DNA of 64,000 nucleotides from Ruegeria arenilitoris (GCF_042675705.1 NZ_JBHTJJ010000001.1), one strand, 5' to 3'. Positions 24,860 through 34,343 are shown, counted from the first letter of the stretch. A program made the numbers and translations. Notes: generated by a model from the letters alone, not told the origin.

Positions 24860-25957
24860 CTAGGACGAACGGGAAATCCTGAAAACCGCACCCTGCCCGA
24901 CCGAGATGAACCAGATCGCACCGTCTGGGGCCTGCACGATGTCACGGACCCGTTCGGTCTCGGCGCCTTTGATCTGCTCGACCTCGCGCAACGGGTTTCC
25001 GGACAATCGTGCAATATAGTCGAATTTCAGCGAGCCCACGAAAATGTCACCGCGCCATTCGGGAAACATCCCGCCCGAATAGACCATCAAGCCCGACGGA
25101 GCGATGGACGGATCCCAATACAAGCGCGGCTGTTCCATTCCGGCCTTGCTGGTGCCTTCGCCAATCTTCTCTCCGGAATAATGCGTCCCGTAGGAAATGA
25201 CCGGCCAACCGTAGTTGGCGCCGGGTTTCACAAGGTTCACCTCGTCTCCGCCCTTTGCGCCATGTTCCGATACCCACAACCGGCCGCTCGTATCAATATC
25301 AGCGCCTTGCGGGTTGCGATGACCAAAGGACCAGATCTCGGGGCGGATGCCTTCTTGCGCGACAAACGGGTTATCGGCCGGGATCGAACCATCGCGGTTG
25401 ATTCGAATGACCGTCCCCATGTGGTTCGAGCGGTCCTGCGCACTTGGCCTGTCGCCACGATCCCCCAAAGTGATGAACAGCGTCCCGTCCTGCGCCTCGA
25501 CCACGCGCGATCCGAAATGCCGGCCGCCCGAGCCGCCGGGAACCGCTTCGAATATCACATTCAGGTTGGTCAGCCTCTTACCGTTCTCGGACAGGCGCGC
25601 CACGGCGACCGCCGTCCCGGCGCCGCCGCTCTGTGGCTTCGAGAAAGAAAGAAACACCTCTCTTGTGCGGTCAAAATCGCGGGCGACGGTTACGTCCAGC
25701 AGACCGCCCTGCCCTTGCGCTGCGACCTTCGGAACGCCCTGGACCTTGGTGGCCTTGCCATCACGCGCCAAAAGCAGCTGGCCGTCGCGCTCGGTGACCA
25801 AGAAACTGCCATCCGGCAGCAGGCCGATCGCCCAGGGCGTATCTAGGTCGGCAAGCATGGTCGTGACCGAGACCTCGCCTGCGGATGTCTTCAATGACTC
25901 GGCCCACGCGACGCTGCCGCAAATCATCAGAATGAGAATCGTAAAAACCCTAATCAT
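24860..25957 (-). CDS. PQQ-dependent aldose sugar dehydrogenase (YliI/Asd-like)
   Basis: A 365-residue periplasmic six-bladed beta-propeller. The start at 25957 (MIRVFTILILMICGSVAWAE) gives a proper signal peptide. Family motifs are TPWAIGLLPDGSFLVTERDG, HFGSRVVEAQDGTLFITLGDRG, GHRNPQGADID with the catalytic-type His, and EHGAKGGDEVNLVKPGANYGWP (PQQ and Ca region). It oxidises aldose sugars using PQQ supplied from elsewhere. It is divergent from the ABC substrate-binding protein gene. Confidence 0.88.
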   Translation of the reverse strand: MIRVFTILILMICGSVAWAESLKTSAGEVSVTTMLADLDTPWAIGLLPDGSFLVTERDGQLLLARDGKATKVQGVPKVAAQGQGGLLDVTVARDFDRTREVFLSFSKPQSGGAGTAVAVARLSENGKRLTNLNVIFEAVPGGSGGRHFGSRVVEAQDGTLFITLGDRGDRPSAQDRSNHMGTVIRINRDGSIPADNPFVAQEGIRPEIWSFGHRNPQGADIDTSGRLWVSEHGAKGGDEVNLVKPGANYGWPVISYGTHYSGEKIGEGTSKAGMEQPRLYWDPSIAPSGLMVYSGGMFPEWRGDIFVGSLKFDYIARLSGNPLREVEQIKGAETERVRDIVQAPDGAIWFISVGQGAVFRISRSS

Positions 25958-26124
25958 ATCTATCGCTCCAATCCCGATCAGAATGAGCCGCCCGGGAACC
26001 AAACCCTAGAAAACAAATAGAGTTGTTCAGCCAAAAGACACATTCCTGTTTGGACTTTTCTTTTCCGAACAGCTTGCCTAGGGTCTTGCTCAGAACGAAT
26101 ACGTTCCAACAAGGGAGTAACCTA

Positions 26125-27306
26125 ATGAAAAAGCTGCTTACTGCGACTGCAGCAACCGCATTGCTGGCCGGTGCCGCAATGGCCGAAGACGTCAAACTGG
26201 GCGTTCTGTTCGGATTTACCGGGCCGATTGAATCGCTGGCCCCCGCAATGGGCGCGGGCGCCGAACTGGCAATCGCCGAAGTTACCGAATCCGGCAAGCT
26301 GCTGGGCGGCGCCACCGTGACACCGATGCGCGCCGATACCGGCTGCATCGACAACGGTCTGGCCACCTCGAACGGCGAACGCATGATCGCCGATGGCGTT
26401 GCCGGCATCATCGGCGGCGACTGTTCCGGTGTGACTGGCGCAATCCTGCAGAACGTCGCTATTCCGAATGGCATGGTCATGATCTCGCCGTCGGCGACCT
26501 CGCCCGGTCTGTCGACGATGGAAGACAACGGGCTGTTCTTCCGCACCGCCCCGTCGGATGCGCGTGAAGGTCAGGTTATGGCCGACATTCTGAAAGATCG
26601 CGGCATCAACTCGATCGCTCTGACCTATACCAACAACGACTACGGCAAAGGTCTGGCCGACGCGATCCAGTCGTCGTTCGAGGCCGTGGGCGGTGAAGTG
26701 ACCATCGTCGCAGCACATGAAGACGGCAAGGCGGACTATTCGGCCGAAGTCGGCGCACTGGCCTCGGCGGGTGGTGACATCCTCGTGGTTGCCGGCTACC
26801 TGGATCAGGGTGGCCTGGGCATCATCCAGTCGGCCCTGGACAGCGGAGCATTCGACACGTTCGGTCTGCCGGGCGGCATGATCGGTGACTCGCTGCCTGC
26901 GAATGTCGGCCCTGATCTGGATGGATCGTTTGGTCAGATCGCCGGTTCGGGCGGTGAAGGCGCCGAGAAATATTTCGCCATGGCCGAAGCCGCGGGCTTT
27001 GACGGCTCGTCGCCCTATTCGCCTGAAAGCTATGACGCAGCCGCGCTGTTCATGCTGGCCATGCAGGCCGCAGGGTCGGCCGATCCCGCCCAATACGGTG
27101 GCAAGATCCTGGATGTGGCCAACGCCCCCGGCGAGAAGATCTATCCGGGTGAACTGGCCAAGGGTCTGGAACTGCTGGCCGCTGGTCAGGACATCGACTA
27201 TGTCGGCGCTTCGGGTGTCGAACTGATCGGTCCGGGCGAAAGCGCTGGGTCCTACCGCGAGATCGAAGTGAAAGACGGCAAGAACGAGACCGTCAAGTTC
27301 CGTTGA
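26125..27306 (+). CDS. Branched-chain amino acid-type ABC transporter, periplasmic binding protein
   Basis: A 393-residue LivJ/LivK-type protein. The start at 26125 (MKKLLTATAATALLAGAAMAED) has AAGGGAG upstream and a clean signal peptide cut after AMA. The Venus-flytrap body has GVLFGFTGPIESLAPAM, IGGDCSGVTGAI, YTNNDYGKGLAD and YDAAALFMLAMQ. The substrate may be amino acids, amides or aromatic acids. A strong hairpin separates it from livG, which would leave more of the binding protein than of the ATPases. Confidence 0.9.
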   Translation: MKKLLTATAATALLAGAAMAEDVKLGVLFGFTGPIESLAPAMGAGAELAIAEVTESGKLLGGATVTPMRADTGCIDNGLATSNGERMIADGVAGIIGGDCSGVTGAILQNVAIPNGMVMISPSATSPGLSTMEDNGLFFRTAPSDAREGQVMADILKDRGINSIALTYTNNDYGKGLADAIQSSFEAVGGEVTIVAAHEDGKADYSAEVGALASAGGDILVVAGYLDQGGLGIIQSALDSGAFDTFGLPGGMIGDSLPANVGPDLDGSFGQIAGSGGEGAEKYFAMAEAAGFDGSSPYSPESYDAAALFMLAMQAAGSADPAQYGGKILDVANAPGEKIYPGELAKGLELLAAGQDIDYVGASGVELIGPGESAGSYREIEVKDGKNETVKFR

Positions 27307-27333
27307 TCCGTCAGCTGACTGCATGATACCAAG

Positions 27334-27361
27334 CAGCCCGGGCCTTGTGCCCGGGCTGTTT
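27334..27361 (+). terminator. Attenuating hairpin after the binding-protein gene
   Basis: A perfect 10-bp stem, CAGCCCGGGC (27334-27343) with GCCCGGGCTG (27349-27358), loop CTTGT, is followed by only TTT. It is likely a partial terminator and 3'-end stabiliser, with some read-through into livG. Confidence 0.7.
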
Positions 27362-27437
27362 CAATGACAAAAGGCGCCACCTTATCTTGGGGATGGGGCA
27401 ACACGAAGAACCGCGAAAGCCGCGGACAGGGGAACAC

Positions 27438-28226
27438 ATGATCGTCGTCGAGGACGTGCACAAGCATTTCGGCGGTTTCCATGCGGTGGACGGGGCGTCG
27501 CTGGAAATCGAAAAGGGCTCGATTACCGGCCTGATCGGCCCTAACGGGGCCGGAAAAACCACTCTTTTCAATGTGATCGCGGGCGTTCTGCCACCGACCA
27601 GCGGCAAGGTCTGGATGGACGGCGAAGACATCACCGGCCTACCGCCCCATGATCTGTTTCACAAGGGGCTGTTGCGCACGTTCCAGATTGCGCACGAGTT
27701 CTCGTCGATGACATGCCGCGAAAACCTGATGATGGTCCCCGGTGGCCAATCCGGTGAATCCCTGTGGAACACATGGTTCGGCCGCAAGCGAATTGCGGAT
27801 GAGGAACGCGCCCTGCGCGCCAAGGCCGACGAGGTGCTGGAGTTCCTGACCATCGAACACTTGGCCGACCACAAGGCGGGTCAGGTCTCGGGCGGCCAGA
27901 AAAAGCTGCTGGAACTGGGTCGCACGATGATGGTGGACGCCAAGATCGTTTTTCTGGATGAGGTCGGCGCAGGCGTCAACCGCACCCTGCTGATGACCAT
28001 CGCCGATACGATCCTGCGTCTGAACAAGGAACGCGGCTACACCTTCGTCGTGATCGAACACGACATGGATTTCATCGGCAAGATCTGCGACCCGGTGATC
28101 TGCATGGCCGAGGGCAAAGTTCTGGCACAAGGCACGCTGGACGAGATCAAGGCCAATGAGCACGTCATCGAGGCCTATCTGGGTACTGGGCTCAAGAACA
28201 AAGACCAGTTGGAGGCCGGGGCATGA
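27438..28226 (+). CDS. livG: Branched-chain amino acid ABC transporter ATPase LivG
   Basis: A 262-residue ATPase. The start at 27438 (MIVVEDVHKHFGG) has AGGGGA upstream. Motifs are Walker A GPNGAGKTT, Q-loop RTFQIAHEFSSMTCREN, signature VSGGQKKLLELGR, and Walker B IVFLDEVGAGVNRTL. The Walker B reads DEVGAG instead of the commoner DEPAAG, a minor variant. The stop overlaps the livF start (ATGA). Confidence 0.9.
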   Translation: MIVVEDVHKHFGGFHAVDGASLEIEKGSITGLIGPNGAGKTTLFNVIAGVLPPTSGKVWMDGEDITGLPPHDLFHKGLLRTFQIAHEFSSMTCRENLMMVPGGQSGESLWNTWFGRKRIADEERALRAKADEVLEFLTIEHLADHKAGQVSGGQKKLLELGRTMMVDAKIVFLDEVGAGVNRTLLMTIADTILRLNKERGYTFVVIEHDMDFIGKICDPVICMAEGKVLAQGTLDEIKANEHVIEAYLGTGLKNKDQLEAGA

Positions 28227-29053
28227 GCGACAATCCCTATCAGGACGACAAGGGCAACAAGGACGCCTCGATCACCAACGCGCATGGCATTGGCACGATG
28301 ACGCCCGCCCATCGGGTCAGCGGAAAGACCCACCGGGTAGAAGGCGGTCCATTCCTGATCGGTGACACCATGACCGGCGGGTACGGCAAAGGCCCCGACA
28401 TTCTACACGATTGCACGATCGCCGTGGACAAGGGCGAAATCGCCGTGATCGTTGGCCCCAACGGCGCTGGTAAATCCACCGCGATGAAGGCCGTTTTTGG
28501 CATGCTGGACGTCCGCGCCGGATCGGTGCGGCTGGATGGCGAGGACATCACCAACCTCAGCCCCCAGGACCGGGTGATCAAGGGCATGGGCTTTGTACCC
28601 CAAACGCAGAACATTTTCACCTCGATGACGGTTCAGGAAAATCTGGAAATGGGCGCGTTCATCCGCACGGATGATTTCTCGGACACGATGGAACAGGTGT
28701 TCGAGCTGTTCCCGATCCTGAGAGACAAACGCAACCAGGCAGCGGGCGAGCTCTCGGGCGGACAGCGCCAGCAAGTGGCCGTCGGCCGCGCGCTTATGAC
28801 CAAGCCGAAGGTGTTGATGCTGGACGAACCGACCGCGGGCGTTTCGCCGATCGTGATGGACGAGCTGTTCGACCGCATCATCGAAGTGTCGCGCACCGGC
28901 CTTCCGATCCTGATGGTCGAGCAGAATGCTCGCCAGGCACTTGAGATCGCCGACAAGGGTTATGTGCTGGTCCAGGGGCGCAACGCATACACGGGAACCG
29001 GCAAGGAACTCCTGGCGGACGAGGAAGTGCGCAAGTCGTTTTTGGGCGGCTAA
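28223..29053 (+). CDS. livF: Branched-chain amino acid ABC transporter ATPase LivF, with N-terminal extension
   Basis: A 276-residue ATPase, about 40 residues longer than usual LivF. The extra N-terminus (residues 1-41) is polar, rich in Asp, Asn, Gly and His, and precedes the normal core start (FLIGDTMTGGYG). Motifs are Walker A GPNGAGKST, signature LSGGQRQQVAVGRAL and Walker B VLMLDEPTAGVSP. The ATGA overlap with livG supports the long start; an internal ATG at codon 26 is the alternative. Confidence 0.9.
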   Translation: MSDNPYQDDKGNKDASITNAHGIGTMTPAHRVSGKTHRVEGGPFLIGDTMTGGYGKGPDILHDCTIAVDKGEIAVIVGPNGAGKSTAMKAVFGMLDVRAGSVRLDGEDITNLSPQDRVIKGMGFVPQTQNIFTSMTVQENLEMGAFIRTDDFSDTMEQVFELFPILRDKRNQAAGELSGGQRQQVAVGRALMTKPKVLMLDEPTAGVSPIVMDELFDRIIEVSRTGLPILMVEQNARQALEIADKGYVLVQGRNAYTGTGKELLADEEVRKSFLGG

Positions 29054-29115
29054 CCGACGCTTTTCAGAATTCGGTTTTTTCATGGGGCCGGTCGGGATTC
29101 TCGACTGGCCCTTTT
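29053..29115 (+). terminator. livF double terminator
   Basis: First hairpin: AACCGA (29053-29058) with TCGGTT (29070-29075) and a T-run. Second, stronger: GGGCCGGTCG (29085-29094) with CGACTGGCCC (29102-29111), followed by TTTT. This ends the SBP-livG-livF transcript ahead of livH. Confidence 0.8.
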
Positions 29116-29381
29116 GCCTGATCGCATTGCGCAAAATTGAAGGCCAGAAGATGGCAATCGGTGTTTCCGGCCACACCCTTCTTCCCGAGAACCCTTATTA
29201 GGAATCTGAAAAATATAATTTATTTCCTGGAGGCGCACCGCTTCAAAAAGCCTGTGGAATTTCCCGGAATGCCAATCTGATGCTTTAATCAGGTCAAATT
29301 TCAAAAATATCGCTGCGCCCGAACCACTACACCAATCCCCGAAACGCGCCCCAGTTGGGGGCACAGAAATTGGAAGTCTAA
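29116..29381. other. AT-richer intergenic region
   Basis: No gene is seen between the livF terminator and the small exported protein. The part around 29190-29240 is clearly AT-richer than its surroundings and probably holds the promoter of the downstream gene; no clean -35/-10 pair was assigned. Confidence 0.4.
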
Positions 29382-29711
29382 ATGAAGAAATGGATGATCG
29401 CCGCACTGGTCGCACACTTGGCAACTGGCGCTGTAGCTCAGCAACGCGAGTTTGTGTGCATATCGGAAATTGATGGAACCGAGTACCGGCTGACACGGCT
29501 TGAAGGCGAGCAAAAGGGATCGGTCAAATTCGGTGACACGACAGGGGATGCTCAGGTGTTTCCTGGCCTGAACAACATGACGTTCATCCTGGCGACCGAA
29601 CAGCATGTCATGACCTTCTTCGTCAAAAGCCCGGATCTGTCCTACAACCTGTCCATTCGCCGTCCGGTCCTCCAGAATGACCGCGGCCAATGCACGGAAA
29701 CCGGGGCCTAG
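29382..29711 (+). CDS. Small exported hypothetical protein within the liv locus
   Basis: A 109-residue protein beginning MKKWMIAALVAHLATGAVAQQ, a Sec signal peptide cleaved near AVAQ. The mature part of about 90 residues has two Cys (FVCISEIDG and RGQCTETG), which could form a disulfide, and reads like a small beta-rich domain. No family recognised. It stands alone between livF and livH and is bounded by terminators on both sides, so it is its own transcription unit. A transporter accessory role is possible but unproven. Confidence 0.75.
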   Translation: MKKWMIAALVAHLATGAVAQQREFVCISEIDGTEYRLTRLEGEQKGSVKFGDTTGDAQVFPGLNNMTFILATEQHVMTFFVKSPDLSYNLSIRRPVLQNDRGQCTETGA

Positions 29712-29736
29712 CCCCGCAATCATCTGTGATTTCAGG

Positions 29737-29770
29737 CCGCGCCCCACATGGTGGCGCGGTCTTTTTCTTT
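29737..29770 (+). terminator. Terminator of the small exported protein gene
   Basis: CCGCGCC (29737-29743) pairs with GGCGCGG (29753-29759), with extra CAC/GTG pairing toward the loop, followed by the T-rich tract TCTTTTTCTTT. Confidence 0.75.
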
Positions 29771-29921
29771 CGAGGATCAGCAGACGGTTGGAGCGCGCGT
29801 GATCAATGTTCGCCAAACCGCATAAAAACATGCACAAAGCCGCAAAAATCATGCTCCAAATTGTTGTGTCTTTCGTCGGCGTCATGCCATAAAGCCGCAC
29901 CCGGACAGTGAGAAGAACATA

Positions 29922-30932
29922 ATGGACCTACTGAATGCGCTTGTTGCGCTTGCGAACTTTGTGATCGTGCCTGCGGTTGCCTATGGCAGCCAGTTGGCAC
30001 TTGGGGCGCTGGGGGTCACCCTGATCTACGGCATCCTGCGATTTTCCAACTTTGCCCACGGGGATACGATGGCCTTCGGCGCAATGATCGCCGTGCTGGT
30101 CACCTGGGGTCTTCAGGCGGCAGGGATCGGGTTCGGGCCCCTGCCGACGGCGCTTCTGGCGCTTCCGTTTGCGATCCTCGGGTGCATCCTTCTGGTGCTG
30201 ATCACCGACAGGCTGGTCTATCGTTTCTATCGCGAGCAAAAAGCCAAACCTGTGATCCTGGTGATCGTATCCATGGGCGTGATGTTCATCATGAATGGGC
30301 TGGTGCGTTTCATCATCGGCCCCGATGACCAACGGTTCTCGGATGGGGCTCGGTTCCTGATTTCTGCGCGGGATTTCAAAAAGATGACCGGGCTGGATGA
30401 GGGGCTTGCGATCAAGACCTCGCAGGGCATCACCGTGATCGTCGCCGTCGTTGCCGTAGCCTTGCTGTTCTGGTTCCTCAACAAGACCCGCACTGGTAAG
30501 TCGATGCGCGCTTATTCCGACAACGAGGATCTGGCCTTGTTGTCCGGCATCAACCCGGAACGTGTGGTGATGATCACCTGGATCATCGTTGCGGCGCTGG
30601 CCACGACGGCCGGGGTTCTCTATGGGCTGGACAAGAGTTTCAAGCCGTTCGTCTATTTCCAGCTGCTTCTGCCGATCTTTGCTTCGGCCATCGTGGGCGG
30701 ATTGGGTAACCCGATTGGGGCTATCGCAGGCGGATTCATCATCGCCTTCTCCGAAGTCACGATCACTTATGCCTGGAAGAAGGTTCTGACCTACCTTGCC
30801 CCGGAAAGCCTCGAACCTTCGGGCCTGGTGCAGTTCCTCTCCACCGATTACAAATTCGCCGTCAGCTTCGTCATTCTGCTGATCGTGCTTCTGTTCAAGC
30901 CAACGGGTCTGTTCAAGGGGAAAGCGGTATGA
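29922..30932 (+). CDS. livH: Branched-chain amino acid ABC transporter permease LivH
   Basis: A 336-residue inner-membrane permease with about eight hydrophobic segments. The LivH hallmarks GVTLIYGILRFSNFAHGDTMAFGA near the N-terminus and NPERVVMITWIIVAALATTAGVLYG with IVGGLGNPIGAIAGGFIIAFSE further on are clear. GAGAAG precedes the ATG. It overlaps livM by 4 nt. It should pair with LivM, LivG, LivF and the binding protein encoded upstream, although it is on a separate transcript. Confidence 0.92.
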   Translation: MDLLNALVALANFVIVPAVAYGSQLALGALGVTLIYGILRFSNFAHGDTMAFGAMIAVLVTWGLQAAGIGFGPLPTALLALPFAILGCILLVLITDRLVYRFYREQKAKPVILVIVSMGVMFIMNGLVRFIIGPDDQRFSDGARFLISARDFKKMTGLDEGLAIKTSQGITVIVAVVAVALLFWFLNKTRTGKSMRAYSDNEDLALLSGINPERVVMITWIIVAALATTAGVLYGLDKSFKPFVYFQLLLPIFASAIVGGLGNPIGAIAGGFIIAFSEVTITYAWKKVLTYLAPESLEPSGLVQFLSTDYKFAVSFVILLIVLLFKPTGLFKGKAV

Positions 30933-32242
30933 ACGAAGCAGTCAAAAACACCCTGCTTTTCGTGATCGTTGGCGGGCTGATCCTGCTAACCGGTTTCGTT
31001 CAAAGCTGGAACACGGCGATCTTGATTCTGAACATGGGTCTGATTTCCGCGATCATGGCGATCGGTGTGAACCTGCAATGGGGCTTTGCCGGGCTGTTCA
31101 ATGTCGGCGTCATGGGTTTTGTCGCGCTGGGCGGACTTGCGGTTGTGCTGGTCTCGACCCCGCCGACACCCGGCGCCTGGTCCGCGGGCGGGTACGGGAT
31201 CGTGCTGGCGCTTCTGCTGGGGGCAGCGACCGTTGTCGCAGCCGTGATGGCCGCGCAAAAAATGCCCAAGGGTCGGGCACGAACGCTGGCGATCATCGCA
31301 ATCCTCGTCGTCGGGTTCTTCGTCTATCGCGCGGTGTTCGACCCGAGCATCGCAGCCGTCGAAGCCATCGACCCAGCCATTGCCGGAAATATCGGCGGGC
31401 TGAATCTTCCGGTGCTGCTTGCATGGCCGGCGGGTGGGCTGTTGGCCGCGGGCGCTGCCTGGCTGATTGGCAAGACGGCCTTGGGTCTGCGCTCGGACTA
31501 TCTTGCGATTGCCACGCTGGGTATCGCCGAGATCATCATTGCGATCATGAAAAACGAGGACTGGCTGGCCCGAGGGGTCAAGAACGTCTACGGCATTCCC
31601 CGCCCTTCACCCGTCGTAGGCTATGAGATTGACCTGCAGAGCGATCCGACCTTCGTCGAACGTGCAGCCTCATTCGGGCTGGACCCGGTGACTGCTTCGA
31701 CCCTGTGGGTGAAACTGGGTTATGCATTCCTGTTTCTGATCGTGCTTCTCATCCTGCTCTGGATGGCTCAGATGGCGCTCAAAAGCCCGTGGGGCCGCAT
31801 GATGCGCGCGATCCGCGACAACGAGATCGCTGCCGAAGCCATGGGCAAGGACGTCACCCGTCGCCATCTGCAGATCTTCGTTCTGGGCTCGGCCATCTGT
31901 GGCATTGCCGGGGCGATGATGACGACGCTGGACGGGCAGCTGACACCAAGCGCTTACCAACCGCTCCGGTTCACCTTCCTTGTTTGGGTGATGGTGATCG
32001 TCGGTGGTTCCGGCAACAATTTCGGCTCAGTCCTGGGAGCCTTTCTGATCTGGTTCCTGTGGGTCGAGGTCGAACCGATCGGTCTGTGGCTTATGAACCT
32101 GATCACTTCCAGCATGCCAGACGGCAGCGCGCTGAAGGCCCACCTCATCGAAAGCACGGCACATATGCGCCTGTTTACGATGGGGCTTATCCTACTGATT
32201 GTTCTCAGATTCAGCCCAAGGGGCCTGATCCCCGAAAAGTAG
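30929..32242 (+). CDS. livM: Branched-chain amino acid ABC transporter permease LivM
   Basis: A 437-residue permease with about ten hydrophobic segments. Signatures are MAIGVNLQWGFAGLFNVGVMGFVALGG, LRSDYLAIATLGIAEII, GRMMRAIRDNEIAAEAMGKDV (coupling helix region) and MVIVGGSGNNFGSVLGAFLIW. A central insert of about 60 residues (roughly 90-150) lengthens it compared with the shortest LivM proteins. It is coupled to livH by an ATGA overlap and ends with a strong hairpin. Confidence 0.92.
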   Translation: MNEAVKNTLLFVIVGGLILLTGFVQSWNTAILILNMGLISAIMAIGVNLQWGFAGLFNVGVMGFVALGGLAVVLVSTPPTPGAWSAGGYGIVLALLLGAATVVAAVMAAQKMPKGRARTLAIIAILVVGFFVYRAVFDPSIAAVEAIDPAIAGNIGGLNLPVLLAWPAGGLLAAGAAWLIGKTALGLRSDYLAIATLGIAEIIIAIMKNEDWLARGVKNVYGIPRPSPVVGYEIDLQSDPTFVERAASFGLDPVTASTLWVKLGYAFLFLIVLLILLWMAQMALKSPWGRMMRAIRDNEIAAEAMGKDVTRRHLQIFVLGSAICGIAGAMMTTLDGQLTPSAYQPLRFTFLVWVMVIVGGSGNNFGSVLGAFLIWFLWVEVEPIGLWLMNLITSSMPDGSALKAHLIESTAHMRLFTMGLILLIVLRFSPRGLIPEK

Positions 32243-32268
32243 ACATCTTTCATCACGAAACCGTCAGG

Positions 32269-32296
32269 CCGCGCCATGCAAATGGCGCGGTTTCTT
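32269..32296 (+). terminator. livM terminator
   Basis: A 9-bp stem, CCGCGCCAT (32269-32277) with ATGGCGCGG (32282-32290), closed by a GCAA (GNRA) tetraloop and followed by TTTCTT. Confidence 0.85.
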
Positions 32297-32432
32297 GATT
32301 GCGGCTTGAAAAATCAATAGACGCATTCACACACTATCAACCATACCGGCGCATATTGTTCGAAACACCACTCACCTGATGCGCCGTTCTTAACGAGTAA
32401 ACTCTGACCCAGAAGAAAAGCTTTTTTGCACC

Positions 32433-32687
32433 ATGAAGACTTCCACAAAGAAAATTGCCCTTATGGTTCCGGTCCTGGCTGTTGTGGCCGGATGTATCCC
32501 AAGCCCCCGTGAACTGGAAACCACACCCGTTCAGGTACAGACGCCCAAGGGCGTCGTGACCTGCCAACTGTATCGCCAGGATCGGGTTGACTGGGATCGC
32601 GCGATTGATTTCCCGGCCACCAAGATGTCGGTTCCCGAAGCTGACGCCTATTGTCAGCAGGAAGGACAGCGGCGCCTCAAGCGCTGA
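32433..32687 (+). CDS. Small lipoprotein
   Basis: An 84-residue protein with a lipoprotein signal: positively charged start MKTSTKK, hydrophobic stretch, and lipobox VVAGC with Cys22 as the lipidated residue. The mature part of about 60 residues has two further Cys (VTCQLYRQ and DAYCQQEG) and no recognised domain. It probably sits in the outer membrane, since residue +2 is Ile. It is convergent with the HerA-like ATPase gene. Confidence 0.8.
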   Translation: MKTSTKKIALMVPVLAVVAGCIPSPRELETTPVQVQTPKGVVTCQLYRQDRVDWDRAIDFPATKMSVPEADAYCQQEGQRRLKR

Positions 32688-32728
32688 TGCGGCACGCCCC
32701 GCCGGTTCGGTTGGCAGGGCGATGATGT

Positions 32729-34276
32729 TCAGCGGTTGCGAAACAGCCCGCCCAGGATGCCGCGAACGATGCGGCGTCCTGTGGTTCCCTTCAGCTCTTT
32801 GATGACTGCCTCGCTCATGGCAGAGGCAAAGCTGTCTTGCTTTCGGACCGATCGCGCAGACGATCGCCCTACTCGGCTGCCGCTGTATCTGCGCGCCGCC
32901 GAATACTCCCGCTCGGACACCGACCGGGTGTCGTCTTGCTCCTCGGGTTCGGCTTCCTCGGCCTCGGCCGCGGCCTTCGCCGCGCGCGCCTGCAGGATTT
33001 CGAATGCCGATTTGCGATCTAGAAGCGTTTCGTACTTTCCGGCCATCGGAGACGCCGCCATCACTGCCTTGCGCTCGGCGTCAGTAATCGGGCCCAGTTG
33101 TGAACCCGGCGGACGTATCAATGTCCGCTCGACCATACCGGGCGCACCCTTCCGTTCGAGCATCGAGGTCAACGCCTCGCCCACTCCGACCTCTCGGATC
33201 GCCGTTTCCGTGTCGAAGGCCGGGTTTTCCCGATAGGTTTCCGCGGCCAGCCGCAAATTCTTGCGATCGCGCGCGGTGAATGCGCGCAAAGCATGTTGGA
33301 CGCGGTTGCCCAACTGCCCGAGGATATCTTCGGGAATATCGGCCGGATTCTGAGTAATGAAGTAAACTCCAACGCCCTTGGATCGGATCAATCGCGCGAC
33401 CTGCTCGACCTTGTCCACCAGAACCTTGGGCGCATCATCGAACAACAGATGGGCTTCGTCGAAGAAAAAGACCAGCTTGGGCTTGTCGGGATCGCCGACT
33501 TCGGGCAGTTCTTCGAACAGTTCGCTCAGCAGCCACAACAGGAACGTGGCATACAGCCCGGGCGCGCCCATCAGCTTGTCAGAAGCGAGGATGTTGACCA
33601 TCCCGTGGCCGTTTTCATCCAGGCGCATCAAATCCGACAGTTCGAGCGCAGGCTCACCAAACAGCCGTGCGCCGCCTTGGTTCTCCAGCACAAGCAATCG
33701 TCGCTGTATGGCGCCAATCGAAGCGGTCGAGACATTTCCATAGCGCAGGGACAACTGTGACCGGTTTTCACCAATCCAGACCAGAAGAGCCTGCAGGTCT
33801 TTGAGATCCAGCAGCGGCATCCCTTCTTCATCCGCAACCCGGAAGGCGATGTTCAGCACACCTTCCTGCGCTTCGCTCAGGTCCAGAAGCCGGGAAAACA
33901 ACAGCGGCCCCATCTCGGTAACCGTTGTCCGGACAGGGTGGCCTTGCTCACCAAACAGATCCCAGAACGTGACTGGGCACGCGGCATAGGAATAGTCGGC
34001 AAACCCGATGCGCTGGGCACGGTCCATGAAGGCTTGGTGCAACTTGTGATCGGGGCTACCGGGACGCGCCAGTCCGGACAGGTCACCTTTGACGTCTGAC
34101 AGGAAAACAGGAACACCCTGCTGCGAGAACCCTTCGGCCAGGATTTGCAGGGTCACGGTCTTGCCCGTCCCCGTTGCACCGGCAATCAGACCGTGCCGGT
34201 TTGCATATTTCAGCGTCAAACCCTGCCGCTGCTTGTATTCAACACCGCCACCGCCGACAAAAACGTTTTCCGTCAT
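32729..34276 (-). CDS. HerA-like ATPase, DUF853 family
   Basis: A 515-residue RecA/FtsK-fold ATPase. The start at 34276 (MTENVFVGGGG) fits the family. Motifs are Walker A GATGTGKTVT near residue 36, DVKGDLSGL, Walker B KLVFFFDEAHLLF, and an arginine-rich sensor region. The C-terminal 90 residues are low-complexity, with an Ala/Glu coiled-coil-like stretch (AKAAAEAEEAEPEE) and a Ser/Arg-rich stretch before a conserved-looking tail (IVRGILGGLFRNR). The family resembles DNA-pumping helicases; its role is unknown. Confidence 0.88.
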   Translation of the reverse strand: MTENVFVGGGGVEYKQRQGLTLKYANRHGLIAGATGTGKTVTLQILAEGFSQQGVPVFLSDVKGDLSGLARPGSPDHKLHQAFMDRAQRIGFADYSYAACPVTFWDLFGEQGHPVRTTVTEMGPLLFSRLLDLSEAQEGVLNIAFRVADEEGMPLLDLKDLQALLVWIGENRSQLSLRYGNVSTASIGAIQRRLLVLENQGGARLFGEPALELSDLMRLDENGHGMVNILASDKLMGAPGLYATFLLWLLSELFEELPEVGDPDKPKLVFFFDEAHLLFDDAPKVLVDKVEQVARLIRSKGVGVYFITQNPADIPEDILGQLGNRVQHALRAFTARDRKNLRLAAETYRENPAFDTETAIREVGVGEALTSMLERKGAPGMVERTLIRPPGSQLGPITDAERKAVMAASPMAGKYETLLDRKSAFEILQARAAKAAAEAEEAEPEEQDDTRSVSEREYSAARRYSGSRVGRSSARSVRKQDSFASAMSEAVIKELKGTTGRRIVRGILGGLFRNR

Positions 34277-34343
34277 ATTGATACGTCCCAAAACTTAGCG
34301 TCCCGGCACCACCATACAAACTTAACCTTTGACTGCGATAGTG

